Source of the DNA: Hydractinia symbiolongicarpus
Lineage: Eukaryota; Cnidaria; Hydrozoa; Anthoathecata; Hydractiniidae
NCBI RefSeq assembly: GCF_029227915.1
Contig: NC_079881.1
Span: 1,426,001 to 1,490,000 of the forward strand
DNA: 64,000 nt
Direction: 5' to 3'
Shown: positions 13,247 through 24,864 of the stretch, in pieces
How positions within the stretch are numbered: the stretch's first letter is position 1
How the letters are laid out: the number at the start of each line of letters is the position of its first letter
Position numbers and translations under genes: made by a program
The notes under the pieces: model-generated
Databases searched by the model: none
Seen by the model: only the letters and a program-made list of their open reading frames with translations
What the model was told of the DNA's origin: nothing

Positions 13247-14394
13247 CGTTCGGGAAATGAGTTTACTCCCTGGGTACTTTCTTTGTATACTTTTGACTAT
13301 ACGGGCCGAGTCTGGATTTACGGGAAATCGCGAGTTTTCGTTTGCCGGCGATTAAACCACTTCCACTAAGCGTCTCATCAAAAATGAAAAAATTTCTGAA
13401 AACTACAAGTCTCATGCGTTTTAGTGGTGAAAAGATAATTTAAAAAATCGTTTTGGAAATGAGTGTACTCCCTGGGTACTTTCTTTGTATACTTTTGACT
13501 ATACGGGCCGAGTCGGGGATTTACGGGAAGTTGCGGGTTTTCGTTTGCCGGCGATTAAACTTCATTTATTCAGCGTCTCATCAAAAATGAAAACATTTTT
13601 GTAAACTACAAGTCTCATGCGTTATAATGGTGAAAAAACAATTTAAAAAATCGTTCGGGAAATGAGTTTACTCCCTGGGTACTTTCTTTGTATACTTTTG
13701 ACTATACGGTCCGAGTCCGGGATTTACGGGAAATCGCGGGTTTTCTTTTGCCGGCGATTAAACTTCTTTTATTCAGCATTTCATCAAAAATGAAAACATT
13801 TTTAAAAACTACAAGTCTCATGGGCTTTAGTGGTGAAATAATAATTTAAAAAATCGTTCGGGAAATGAGTTTACTCCCTGGGTACTTTCTTTGTATACTT
13901 TTGACTATACGGGCCGAGTCCGGATTTACGGGAAATCGCGAGTTTTCGTTTGCCGGCGATTAAACCACTTCCACTAAGCGTCTCTTCAAAAATGAAAACA
14001 TTTCTGAAAACTACAAGTCTCATGCGTTTTAGTGATGAAAAGATAATTTAAAAAATCGTTTTGGAAATGAGTGTACTCCCTGGGTACTTTCTTTGTATAC
14101 TTTTGACTATACGGGCCGAGTCGGGGATTTACGGGAAGTCGCGGGTTTTCGTTTGCCGGCTTTTAAACTTCTTTTATTCAGCGTCTCATCAAAAATGAAA
14201 ACATTTTTGAAAACTACAAGTCTCATGCGTTTTAGTGGTGAAAAGATAATTGAAAAAATCGTTTTGGAAATGAGTTTACTCACAGGGTACTTTCTTTGTA
14301 TACATTCGACTATACAAGCCAAGCCCGGGATTTACGGGAAATCGCGGGTTTTCGTTTGCCGGCGATTAAACCACTTTCATTAAGCGTCTCATCA
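13247..14394 (+). repeat. Short zone of 3-monomer units (609 bp)
   Basis: A monomer with a shortened 'gagt..ggatttacgg' segment and 'aatcgcgagttttcg' occurs near 13,306 and again 609 bp later near 13,915. The 'gtcggggatttacggg' monomer recurs at about 13,512 and 14,121, also 609 bp apart. The zone separates the 12-monomer block from the next large block. At 14,093-14,383 the usual in-frame stop is lost because 'taatttaaaa' reads 'taattgaaaa', so an open frame runs across the monomer junction. It is repeat sequence and I do not read it as a gene. Confidence 0.7.
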
Positions 14395-14499
14395 AAAATG
14401 AAAACATTTCTGAAAACTACAAGTGTCATGTGTTTTAGTGGTGAAAAAATAATTTAAAAATCGTTCGGGAAATGAGTTTACTCCCTGGTTACCTTCTTT

Positions 14500-14695
14500 G
14501 TATACTTTTGACTATACGGGCCGAGTCCGGGATTTACGGGAAATCGCGGGTTTTCGTTTGCCGGCGATTAAACTTCTTTTATTCAGCGTCTCATCAAAAA
14601 TGAAAACATTTTTAAAAACTACAAGTCTCGTGGGCTTTAGTGGTGAAATAATGAGTTTATGAGGAAATAAGGTTTACTCCCTGGGTACTTTCTTT
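14500..14695 (+). repeat. 196-bp monomer variant (first of nine)
   Basis: Between successive 'gtatac' sites this monomer is 196 bp. The usual 'aatttaaaaaatcg' stretch before 'gtttactccc' is replaced by 'atgagtttatgagg' (14,651) and 'aaataag'. The same replacement starts at 19,311, 20,522, 21,935, 22,942, 24,557, 28,399, 34,672 and 48,075. The first five keep 'aaataaggtttac'; the last four read 'aaatgagtttac', which makes the monomer 195 bp. The copy at 24,557 alone has 'gagattatgagg'. All nine follow a monomer segment with 'ctcgtgggctttag', which fits descent from one event. Confidence 0.88.
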
Positions 14696-15999
14696 GTATA
14701 CTTTTGACTATACGGGCCGAGTCCGGGGTTTACGGGAAATGGCGGGTTTTCGTTTGCCGGCGATTAAACCACTTTCACTAAGCATCTCATCAAAAATGAA
14801 AACCTTTCTGAAAACTACAAGTCTCATGCGTTTTAGTGGTGAAAAAATAATTTAAAAAATCGTTCGGGAAATGAGTTTACTCCCTGGGTACTTTCTTTGC
14901 ATACTTTTGACTATACGGGCCGAGTCGGGGATTTACGGGAAGTTGCGGGTTTTCGTTTGCCGGCGATTAAACGTCTTTTATTCAGCGTGTCATCAAAAGT
15001 GAAAACATTTTTAAAAACTACAAGTCTCATGGGCTTTAGTGGTTAAATAATAATTTAAAAAATCGTTCGGGAAATGAGTTTACTCCCTTGGTACTTTCTT
15101 TGTATACATTCGACTATACGGGCCAAGCCCGGGATGTACGGGAAATCGCGGGTTTTCGTTTGCCGGCGATTAAACCACTTTCATTAAGCGTCTCATCAAA
15201 AATGAAAACATTTCTGAAAACTACAAGTCTCATGCGTTTTAGTGATGAAAAAATAATTTAAAAAATTGTTCGGGAAATGAGTTTACTCCCTGGGTACTTT
15301 CTTTGTATACTTTTGACTATATTGGCCGTGTCCAGGACTTACGGGAAATCGCAGGTTTTCGTTTGCCGGCGATTAAACTTCTTTTATTCAGCGTCTCATC
15401 AAAAATGGAAACATTTTTGTAAACTACAAGTCTCATGCGTTTTAGTGGTGAAAAAGTAATTTAAAAAATCGTTTGGGAAATGAGTTTACTCCCTGGGTAC
15501 TTTCTTTGTATACTTTTGACTATACGGGCCGAGTCCAGGGATTACGGGAAATGGCGGGTCTTCGTTTGCCGGCGATTAAACTTCTTTTATTCAGCGTCTC
15601 ATCAAAAATGAAAACATTTTTGAAAACTACAAGTCTCATGCGTTTTAGTGGTGAAAAGATAATTTAAAAAATCGTTCGGGGAATGAGTTTACTCCCTGGG
15701 TACTTCATTTGTATACTTTTGACTATACAAGCCAAGCCCGGGATTTAGGGAAATCGTGGTATTTTGTTTGCCGGCGATTAAACCTCTTTCATTAAGCGTC
15801 TCATCAAAAATGAAAACATTTCTGAAAACTACAAGTCTCATGCGTTTTAGTGATGAAAAAATAATTTAAAAAATCGTTCGGGAAATGAGTTTACTCCCTG
15901 GGTACCTTCTTTGTATACTTTTGACTATACGGGCCGAGTCCGGGATTTACGGGAAATCGCGGGTTTTCTTTTGCTGGCGGTTAAACTTCTTTTATTCAG

Positions 16000-18960
16000 C
16001 GTCTCATCAAAAATGAAAACATTTTTGTAAACTACAAGTCTCATGCGTTATAGTGGTGAAAAAACAATTTAAAAAATCGTTCGGGAAATGAGTTTACTCT
16101 CTGGGTACTTTCTTTGTATACTTATGACTATACGGGCCGAGTCCGGGGTTTACGGGAAATGGCGGGTTTCGTTTGCCGGCGATTAAACTTCTTTTATTCA
16201 GCGTCTCATCAAAAATGAAAACATTTTTGAAAACTACAAGTCTCATGCGTTTTAGTGATGAAAAAATAATTTAAAAAATCGTTCGGGAAATGGGTTTACT
16301 CCCTGGGTACCTTCTTTGTATACTTTTGACTATACGGGCCGAGTCCGGGATTTACGGGAAATCGCGGGTTTTCTTTTGCTGGCGATTAAAATTCTTTTAT
16401 TCAGCGTCTCATCAAAAATGAAAACATTTTTGTAAACTACAAGTCTCATGCGTTATAGTGGTGCAAAAACAATTTAAAAAATCGTTCGGGAAATGAGTTT
16501 ACTCCCTGGGTACTTTCTTTGTATACTTTTGACTATACGGGCCGAGTCCGGGGTTTACGGGAAATGGCGGTTTTTCGTTTGCCGGCGATTAAACTTCTTT
16601 TATTCAGCGTCTCATCAAAAATGAAAACATTTTTGAAAACTACAAGTCTCATGCGTTTTAGTGGTGAAAAGATAATTTAAAAAATCGTTTTGGAAATGAG
16701 TTTACTCACAGGGTACTTTCTTTGTGTACATTCGACTATACAAGCCAAGCCCGGGATTTACGGGAAATCGCGGGTTTTCGTTTGCCGGCGATTAAACCAC
16801 TTTCATTAAGCGTCTCATCAAAAATGAAAACATTTTTGTAAACTACAAGTCTCATGCGTTATAGTGATGAAAAAATAATTTAAAAAATCGTTCGGGAAAT
16901 GAGTTTACTCCCTGGGTACCTTCTTTGTATACTTTTGACTATACGGGCCGAGTCCGGGGTTTACGGGAAATGGCGGGTTTTCGTTTGCCGGCGATTAAAC
17001 TTCTTTTATTCAGCGTCTCATCAAAAATGAAAACATTTTTGAAAACTACAAGTCTCATGCGTTTTAGTGATGAAAAAATAATTTAAAAAATCGTTCGGGA
17101 AATGGGTTTACTCCCTGGGTACCTTCTTTGTATACTTTTGACTATACGGGCCGAGTCCGGGATTTACGGGAAATCGCGGGTTTTCTTTTGCTGGCGATTA
17201 AACTTCTTTTATTCAGCGTCTCATCAAAAATGAAAACATTTTTGTAAACTACAAGTCTCATGCGTTATAGTGGTGCAAAAACAATTTAAAAAATCGTTCG
17301 GGAAATGAGTTTACTCCCTGGGTACTTTCTTTGTATACTTTTGACTATACGGGCCGAGTCCGGGGTTTACGGGAAATGGCGGGTTTTCGTTTGCCGGCGA
17401 TTAAACTTCTTTTATTCAGCGTCTCATCAAAAATGAAAACATTTTTGAAAACTACAAGTCTCATGCGTTTTAGTGGTGAAAAGATAATTTAAAAAATCGT
17501 TTTGGAAATGAGTTTACTCACAGGGTACTTTCTTTGTGTACATTCGACTATACAAGCCAAGCCCGGGATTTACGGGAAATCGCGGGTTTTCGTTTGCCGG
17601 CGATTAAACCACTTTCATTAAGCGTCTCATCAAAAATGAAAACATTTTTGTAAACTACAAGTCTCATGCGTTTTAGTGATGAAAAAATAATTTAAAAAAT
17701 CGTTCGGGAAATGAGTTCACTCCCTGGGTACCTTCTTTGTATACTTTTGACTATACGGGCCGAGTCCGGGGTTTACGGGAAATGGCGGGATTTCGTTTGC
17801 CGGCGATTAAACTTCTTTTATTCAGCGTCTCATCAAAAAAGAAAACATTTTTGAAAACTACAAGTCTCATGCGTTTTAGCGGTGAAAAGATAATTTAAAA
17901 AATCGTTTTGGAAATGAGTTTACTCACAGGGTACTTTCTTTGTGTACATTCGACTATACAAGCCAAGCCCGGGATTTACGGGAAATCGCGGGTTTTCGTT
18001 TGCCGGCGATTAAACCACTTTCATTAAGCGTCTCATCAAAAATGAAAACATTTTTGTAAACTACAAGTCTCATGCGTTTTAGTGATGAAAAAATAATTTA
18101 AAAAATCGTTCGGGAAATGAGTTCACTCCCTGGGTACCTTCTTTGTATACTTTTGACTATACGGGCCGAGTCCGGGATTTACGGGAAATCGCGGGTTTTC
18201 TTTTGCTGGCGATTAAACTTCTTTTATTCAGCGTCTCATCAAAAATGAAAACATTTTTGTAAACTACAAGTCTCATGCGTTATAGTGGTGAAAAAACAAT
18301 TTAAAAAATCGTTCGGGAAATGAGTTTACTCCCTGGGTACTTTCTTTGTATACTTTTGACTATACGGGCCGAGTCCGGGGTTTACGGGAAATGGCGGGTT
18401 TTCGTTTGCCGGCGATTAAACTTCTTTTATTCAGCGTCTCATCAAAAATGAAAACATTTTTGAAAACTACAAGTCTCATGCGTTTTAGTGATGAAAAAAT
18501 AATTTAAAAAATCGTTCGGGAAATGAGTTTACTCCCTGGGTACCTTCTTTGTATACTTTTGACTATACGGGCCGAGTCCGGGATTTACGGGAAATCGCGG
18601 GTTTTCTTTTGCTGGCGATTAAACTTCTTTTATTCAGCGTCTCATCAAAAATGAAAACATTTTTGTAAACTACAAGTCTCATGCGTTATAGTTGTGAAAA
18701 AACAATTTAAAAAATCGTTCGGGAAATGAGTTTACTCCCTGGGTACTTTCTTTGTATACTTTTGACTATACGGGCCGAGTCCGGGGTTTACGGGAAATGG
18801 CGGGTTTTCGTTTGCCGGCGATTAAACTTCTTTTATTCAGCGTCTCATCAAAAATGAAAACATTTTTGAAAACTACAAGTCTCATGCGTTTTAGTGGTGA
18901 AAAGATAATTTAAAAAATCGTTTTGGAAATGAGTTTACTCACAGGGTACTTTCTTTGTGT
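16000..18960 (+). repeat. 4-monomer higher-order repeat (812 bp) with partial units
   Basis: The variant 'gtgcaaaaac' occurs at 16,461 and 17,273 (812 bp). The variant 'gtgtacattcg', a T-to-G form of 'gtatac', occurs at 16,724, 17,536, 17,942 and 18,957, giving steps of 812, 406 and 1015 bp. The 406-bp step shows one unit shortened by two monomers and the 1015-bp step one lengthened by one. Diagnostic monomers here have 'gcgttatagtgg' and 'tttgtaaactac', which are rare elsewhere. Confidence 0.8.
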
Positions 18961-19054
18961 ACATTCGACTATACAACCCAAGCCCGGGATTTACGGGAAA
19001 TCGCGGGTTTTCGTTTGCCGGCGATTAAACCACTTTCATTAAGCGTCTCATCAA

Positions 19055-22000
19055 AAATGAAAACATTTCTGAAAACTACAAGTGTCATGCGTTTTAGTGG
19101 TGAAAAAATAATTTAAAAAATCGTTCGGGAAATGAGTTTACTCCCTGGTTACCTTCTTTGTATACTTTTGACTATACGGGCCGAGTCCGGGATTTACGGG
19201 AAATCGCGGGTTTTCGTTTGCCGGCGATTAAACTTCTTTTATTCAGCGTCTCATCAAAAATGAAAACATTTTTAAAAACTACAAGTCTCGTGGGCTTTAG
19301 TGGTGAAATAATGAGTTTATGAGGAAATAAGGTTTACTCCCTGGGTACTTTCTTTGTATACTTTTGACTATACGGGCCAAGTCCGGGGTTTACGGGAAAT
19401 GGCGGGTTTTCGTTTGCCGGCGATTAAACCACTTTCACTAAGCATCTCATCAAAAATGAAAACCTTTCTGAAAACTACAAGTCTCATGCGTTTTAGTGGT
19501 GAAAAAATAATTTAAAAAATCGTTCGGGAAATGAGTTTACTCCCTGGGTACTTTCTTTGCATACTTTTGACTATACGGGCCGAGTCGGGGATTTACGGGA
19601 AGTTGCGGGTTTTCGTTTGCCGGCGATTAAACGTCTTTTATTCAGCGTGTCATCAAAAGTGAAAACATTTTTAAAAACTACAAGTCTCATGGGCTTTAGT
19701 GGTTAAATAATAATTTAAAAAATCGTTCGGGAAATGAGTTTACTCCCTTGGTACTTTCTTTGTATACATTCGACTATACGGGCCAAGCCCGGGATGTACG
19801 GGAAATCGCGGGTTTTCGTTTGCCAGCGATTAAACCACTTTCATTAAGCGTCTCATCAAAAATGAAAACATTTCTGAAAACTACAAGTCTTATGCGTTTT
19901 AGTGATGAAAAAATAATTTAAAAAATTGTTCGGGAAATGAGTTTACTCCCTGGGTACTTTCTTTGTATACTTTTGACTATATTGGCCGAGTCCGGGGTTT
20001 ACGGGAAATGGCGGGTTTTCGTTTGCCGGCGATTAAACTTCTTTTATTCAGCGTCTCATCAAAAATGAAAACATTTTTGAAAACTACAAGTCTCATGCGT
20101 TTTAGTGGTGAAAAGATAATTTAAAAAATCGTTTTGGAAATGAGTTTACTCACAGGGTACTTTCTTTGTGTACATTCAACTATACAAGCCAAGCCCGGGA
20201 TTTACGGGAAATCGCGGGTTTTCGTTTGCCGGCGATTAAACCACTTTCATTAAGCGTCTCATCAAAAATGAAAACATTTCTGAAAACTACAAGTGTCATG
20301 CGTTTTAGTGGTGAAAAAATAATTTAAAAAATCGTTCGGGAAATGAGTTTACTCCCTGGTTACCTTCTTTGTATACTTTTGACTATACGGGCCGAGTCCG
20401 GGATTTACGGGAAATCGCGGGTTTTCGTTTGCCGGCGATTAAACTTCTTTTATTCAGCGTCTCATCAAAAATGAAAACATTTTTAAAAACTACAAGTCTC
20501 GTGGGCTTTAGTGGTGAAATAATGAGTTTATGAGGAAATAAGGTTTACTCCCTGGGTACTTTCTTTGTATACTTTTGACTATACGGGCCAAGTCCGGGGT
20601 TTACGGGAAATGGCGGGTTTTCGTTTGCCGGCGATTAAACCACTTTCACTAAGCATCTCATCAAAAATGAAAACCTTTCTGAAAACTACAAGTCTCATGC
20701 GTTTTAGTGGTGAAAAAATAATTTAAAAAATCGTTCGGGAAATGAGTTTACTCCCTGGGTACTTTCTTTGCATACTTTTGACTATACGGGCCGAGTCGGG
20801 GATTTACGGGAAGTTGCGGGTTTTCGTTTGCCGGCGATTAAACGTCTTTTATTCAGCGTGTCATCAAAAGTGAAAACATTTTTAAAAACTACAAGTCTCA
20901 TGGGCTTTAGTGGTTAAATAATAATTTAAAAAATCGTTCGGGAAATGAGTTTACTCCCTTGGTACTTTCTTTGTATACATTCGACTATACGGGCCAAGCC
21001 CGGGATGTACGGGAAATCGCGGGTTTTCGTTTGCCAGCGATTAAAACACTTTCATTAAGCGTCTCATCAAAAATGAAAACATTTCTGAAAACTACAAGTC
21101 TTATGCGTTTTAGTGATGAAAAAATAATTTAAAAAATTGTTCGGGAAATGAGTTTACTCCCTGGGTACTTTCTTTGTATACTTTTGACTATATTGGCCGA
21201 GTCCAGGATTTACGGGAAATCGCAGGTTTTCGTTTGCCGGCGATTAAACTTCTTTTATTCAGCGTCTCATCAAAAATGAAAACATTTTTGTAAACTACAG
21301 GTCTCATGCGTTTTAGTGGTGAAAAAGTAATTTAAAAAATCGTTTGGGAAATGAGTTTACTCCCTGGGTACTTTCTTTGTATACTTTTGACTATACGGGC
21401 CGAGTCCGGGGTTTACGGGAAATGGCGGGTTTTCGTTTGCCGGCGATTAAACTTCTTTTATTAAGCGTCTCATCAAAAATGAAAACATTTTTGAAAACTA
21501 CAAGTCTCATGCGTTTTAGTGGTGAAAGAATATTTTAAAAAATCGTTCGGGAAATGAGTTTACTCCCTGGGTACCTTCTTTGTATACTTTTGACTATACG
21601 GCCAAGTCAGGGGTTTACGGAAAATGGCGGGTCTTCGTTTGCCGGCGATTAAACTTCTTTTATTCAGCGTCTCATCAAAAATGAAAACATTTTTGAAAAC
21701 TACAAGTCTCATGCGTTTTAGTGGTGAAAAGATAATTTAAAAAATCGTTCGGGAAATGAGTTTACTCCCTGGTTACCTTCTTTGTATACTTTTGACTATA
21801 CGGGCCGAGTCCGGGATTTACGGGAAATCGCGGGTTTTCGTTTGCCGGCGATTAAACGTCTTTTATTCAGCGTCTCATCAAAAATGTAAACATTTTTAAA
21901 AACTACAAGTCTCGTGGGCTTTAGTGGTGAAATAATGAGTTTATGAGGAAATAAGGTTTACTCCCTGGGTACTTTCTTTGTATACTTTTGACTATACGGG

Positions 22001-24864
22001 CCGAGTCCGGGGTTTACGGGAAATGGCGGGTTTTCGTTTGCCGGCGATTAAACCACTTTCATTAAGCGTCTCATCAAAAATGAAAACATTTCTGAAAACT
22101 ACAAGTCTTATGCGTTTTAGTGATGAAAAAATAATTTAAAAAATTGTTCGGGAAATGAGTTTACTCCCTGGGTACTTTCTTTGTATACTTTTGACTATGT
22201 TGGCCGAGTCCAGGATTTACGGGAAATCGCAGGTTTTCGTTTGCCGGCGATTAAACTTCTTTTATTCAGCGTCTCATCAAAAATAAAAACATTTTTGTAA
22301 AGTACAGGTCTCATGCGTTTTAGTGGTGAAAAAGTATTTTAAAAAATCGTTTGGGAAATGAGTTTACTCCCTGGGTACTTTCTTTGTATACTTTTGACTA
22401 TACGGGCCGAGTCCGGGGTTTACGGGAAATGGCGGGTTTTCGTTTGCCGGCGATTAAACTTCTTTTATTAAGCGTCTCATCAAAAATGAAAACATTTTTG
22501 AAAACTACAAGTCTCATGCGTTTTAGTGGTGAAAGAATATTTTAAAAAATCGTTCGGGAAATCAGTTTACTCCCTGGGTACTTTCTTTGTATACTTTTGA
22601 CTATACGGCCAAGTCAGGGGTTTACGGAAAATGGCGGGTCTTCGTTTGCCGGCGATTAAACTTCTTTTATTCAGCGTCTCATCAAAAATGAAAACATTTT
22701 TGAAAACTACAAGTCTCATGCGTTTTAGTGGTGAAAAGATAATTTAAAAAATCGTTCGGGAAATGAGTTTACTCCCTGGTTACCTTCTTTGTATACTTTT
22801 GACTATACGGGCCGAGTCCGGGATTTACGGGAAATCGCGGGTTTTCGTTTGCCGGCGATTAAACGTCTTTTATTCAGCGTCTCATCAAAAATGTAAACAT
22901 TTTTAAAAACTACAAGTCTCGTGGGCTTTAGTGGTGAAATAATGAGTTTATGAGGAAATAAGGTTTACTCCCTGGGTACTTTCTTTGTATACTTTTGACT
23001 ATACGGGCCGAGTCCGGGGTTTACGGGAAATGGCGGGTTTTCGTTTGCCGGCGATTAAACCACTTTCACTAAGCATCTCATCAAAAATGAAAACCTTTCT
23101 GAAAACTACAAGTCTTATGCGTTTTAGTGGTGAAAAAATAATTTAAAAAATCGTTCGGGAAATGAGTTTACTCCCTGGGTACTTTCTTTGCATACTTTTG
23201 ACTATACGGGCCGAGTCGGGGATTTACGGGAAGTTGCGGGTTTTCGTTTGCCGGCGATTAAACGTCTTTTATTCAGCGTGTCATCAAAAGTGAAAACATT
23301 TTTAAAAACTACAAGTCTCATGGGCTTTAGTGGTTAAATAATAATTTAAAAAGTCGTTCGGGAAATGAGTTTACTCCCTTGGTACTTTCTTTGTATACAT
23401 TCGACTATACGGGCCAAGCCCGGGATGTACGGGAAATCGCGATTTTTCGTTTGCCGGCGATTAAACCACTTTCATTAAGCGTCTCATCAAAAATGAAAAC
23501 ATTTCTGAAAACTACAAGTCTCATGCGTTTTAGTGATGAAAAAATAATTTAAAAAATTGTTCGGGAAATGAGTTTACTCCCTGGGTACTTTCTTTGTATA
23601 CTTTTGACTATATTGGCCGAGTCCAGGATTTACGGGAAATCGCAGGTTTTCGTTTGCCGGCGATTAAACTTCTTTTATTCAGCGTCTCATCAAAAATGAA
23701 AACATTTTTGTAAACTACAGGTCTCATGCGTTTTAGTGGTGAAAAAGTAATTTAAAAAATCGTTTGGGAAATGAGTTTACTCCCTGGGTACTTTCTTTGT
23801 ATACTTTTGACTATACGGGCCGAGTCCGGGGTTTACGGGAAATGGCGGGTTTTCGTTTGCCGGCGATTAAACTTCTTTTATTCAGCGTCTCATCAAAAAT
23901 GAAAACATTTTTGAAAACTACAAGTCTCATGCGTTTTAGTGGTGAAAGAATATTTTAAAAAATCGTTCGGGAAATGAGTTTACTCCCTGGGTACTCTCTT
24001 TGTATACTTTTGACTATACGGCCAAGTCAGGGGTTTTCGGAAAATGGCGGGTCTTCGTTTGCCGGCGATTAAACTTCTTTTATTCAGCGTCTCATCAAAA
24101 ATTAAAACACTTTTGAAAACTACAAGTCTCATGCGTTTTAGTGGTGAAAAGATAATTTAAAAAATCGTTCGGGAAATGAGTTTACTCCCTGGGTACTTCA
24201 TTTGTATACTTTTGACTATACAAGCCAAGCCCGGGATTTAGGGAAATCGTGGTATTTCGTTTGCCGGCGATTAAACCTCCTTCATTAACCGTCTCATCAA
24301 AAATGAAAACATTTCTGAAAACTACAAGTCTCATGCGTTTTAGTGATGAAAAAATAATTTAAAAAATCGTTCGGGAAATGAGTTTACTCCCTGGGTACCT
24401 TCTTTGTATACTTTTGACTATACGGGCCGAGTCCGGGATTTACGGGAAATCGCGGGTTTTCTTTTGCTGGCGATTAAATTTCTTTTATTCAGCGTCTCAT
24501 CAAAAATGAAAACATTTTTAAAAACTACAAGTCTCGTGGGCTTTAGTGGTAAAATAATGAGATTATGAGGAAATGAGTTTACTCCCTGGGTACTTTCTTT
24601 GTATACTTTTGACTATTCGGGCCGAGTCCGGGGTTTACGGGAAATGGCGGGTTTTCGTTTGCCGGCGATTAAACCACTTTCACTAAGCATATCATCAAAA
24701 ATGAAAACATTTCTGAAAACTACAAGTCTCATGCGTTTTAGTGGTGAAAAAATAACTTAAAAAATCGTTCGGGAAATGAGTTTACTCCCTGGGTACTTTC
24801 TTTGCATACTTTTGACTATACGGGCCGAGTCGGGGATTTACGGGAAGTTGCGGGTTTTCGTTTG
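19055..24864 (+). repeat. Series of 6-, 7- and 5-monomer duplications (1,211 / 1,413 / 1,007 bp)
   Basis: The 196-bp monomer marks the copies at 19,311, 20,522, 21,935, 22,942 and 24,557, so successive units are 1211, 1413, 1007 and 1615 bp. A second marker, the monomer with 'aaaaatcgtttgggaaatg', lies at 21,344, 22,351 and 23,764 (1007 then 1413). Units therefore differ by one or two whole monomers although their monomer order is otherwise the same. Near 19,985 a chimeric monomer joins 'tatattggccgag' to 'tccggggtttacg'; other copies have 'tccagga' there. Confidence 0.8.

Larger units (their letters stand above)
14395..19054 (+). repeat. 4.66-kb block whose start recurs at 19.05 kb and 20.26 kb
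   Basis: The block opens with monomers carrying 'acaagtgtcatg', then 'ctcgtgggctttag', then a 196-bp monomer ('atgagtttatgagg' at 14,651). The same order returns at 19,311 (offset 4660) and 20,522 (a further 1211). Next follow the 'catacttttgac' monomer, the 'gtgtcatcaaaagtg' monomer, the 'cccgggatgtacggg' monomer and the 'tatattggccg' monomer, in that order in all copies. The 3.4 kb between the repeated segments is mostly the nested 4-monomer repeat listed separately. Confidence 0.78.

Noticed and set aside
14640-14690. Insertion of a foreign element at the 'atgagtttatgagg' monomers
   Set aside because: The monomer is shorter (195-196 bp), the altered text is only about 20 bp, and it resembles the local 'gaaatgagttt' sequence, so a local rearrangement explains it.
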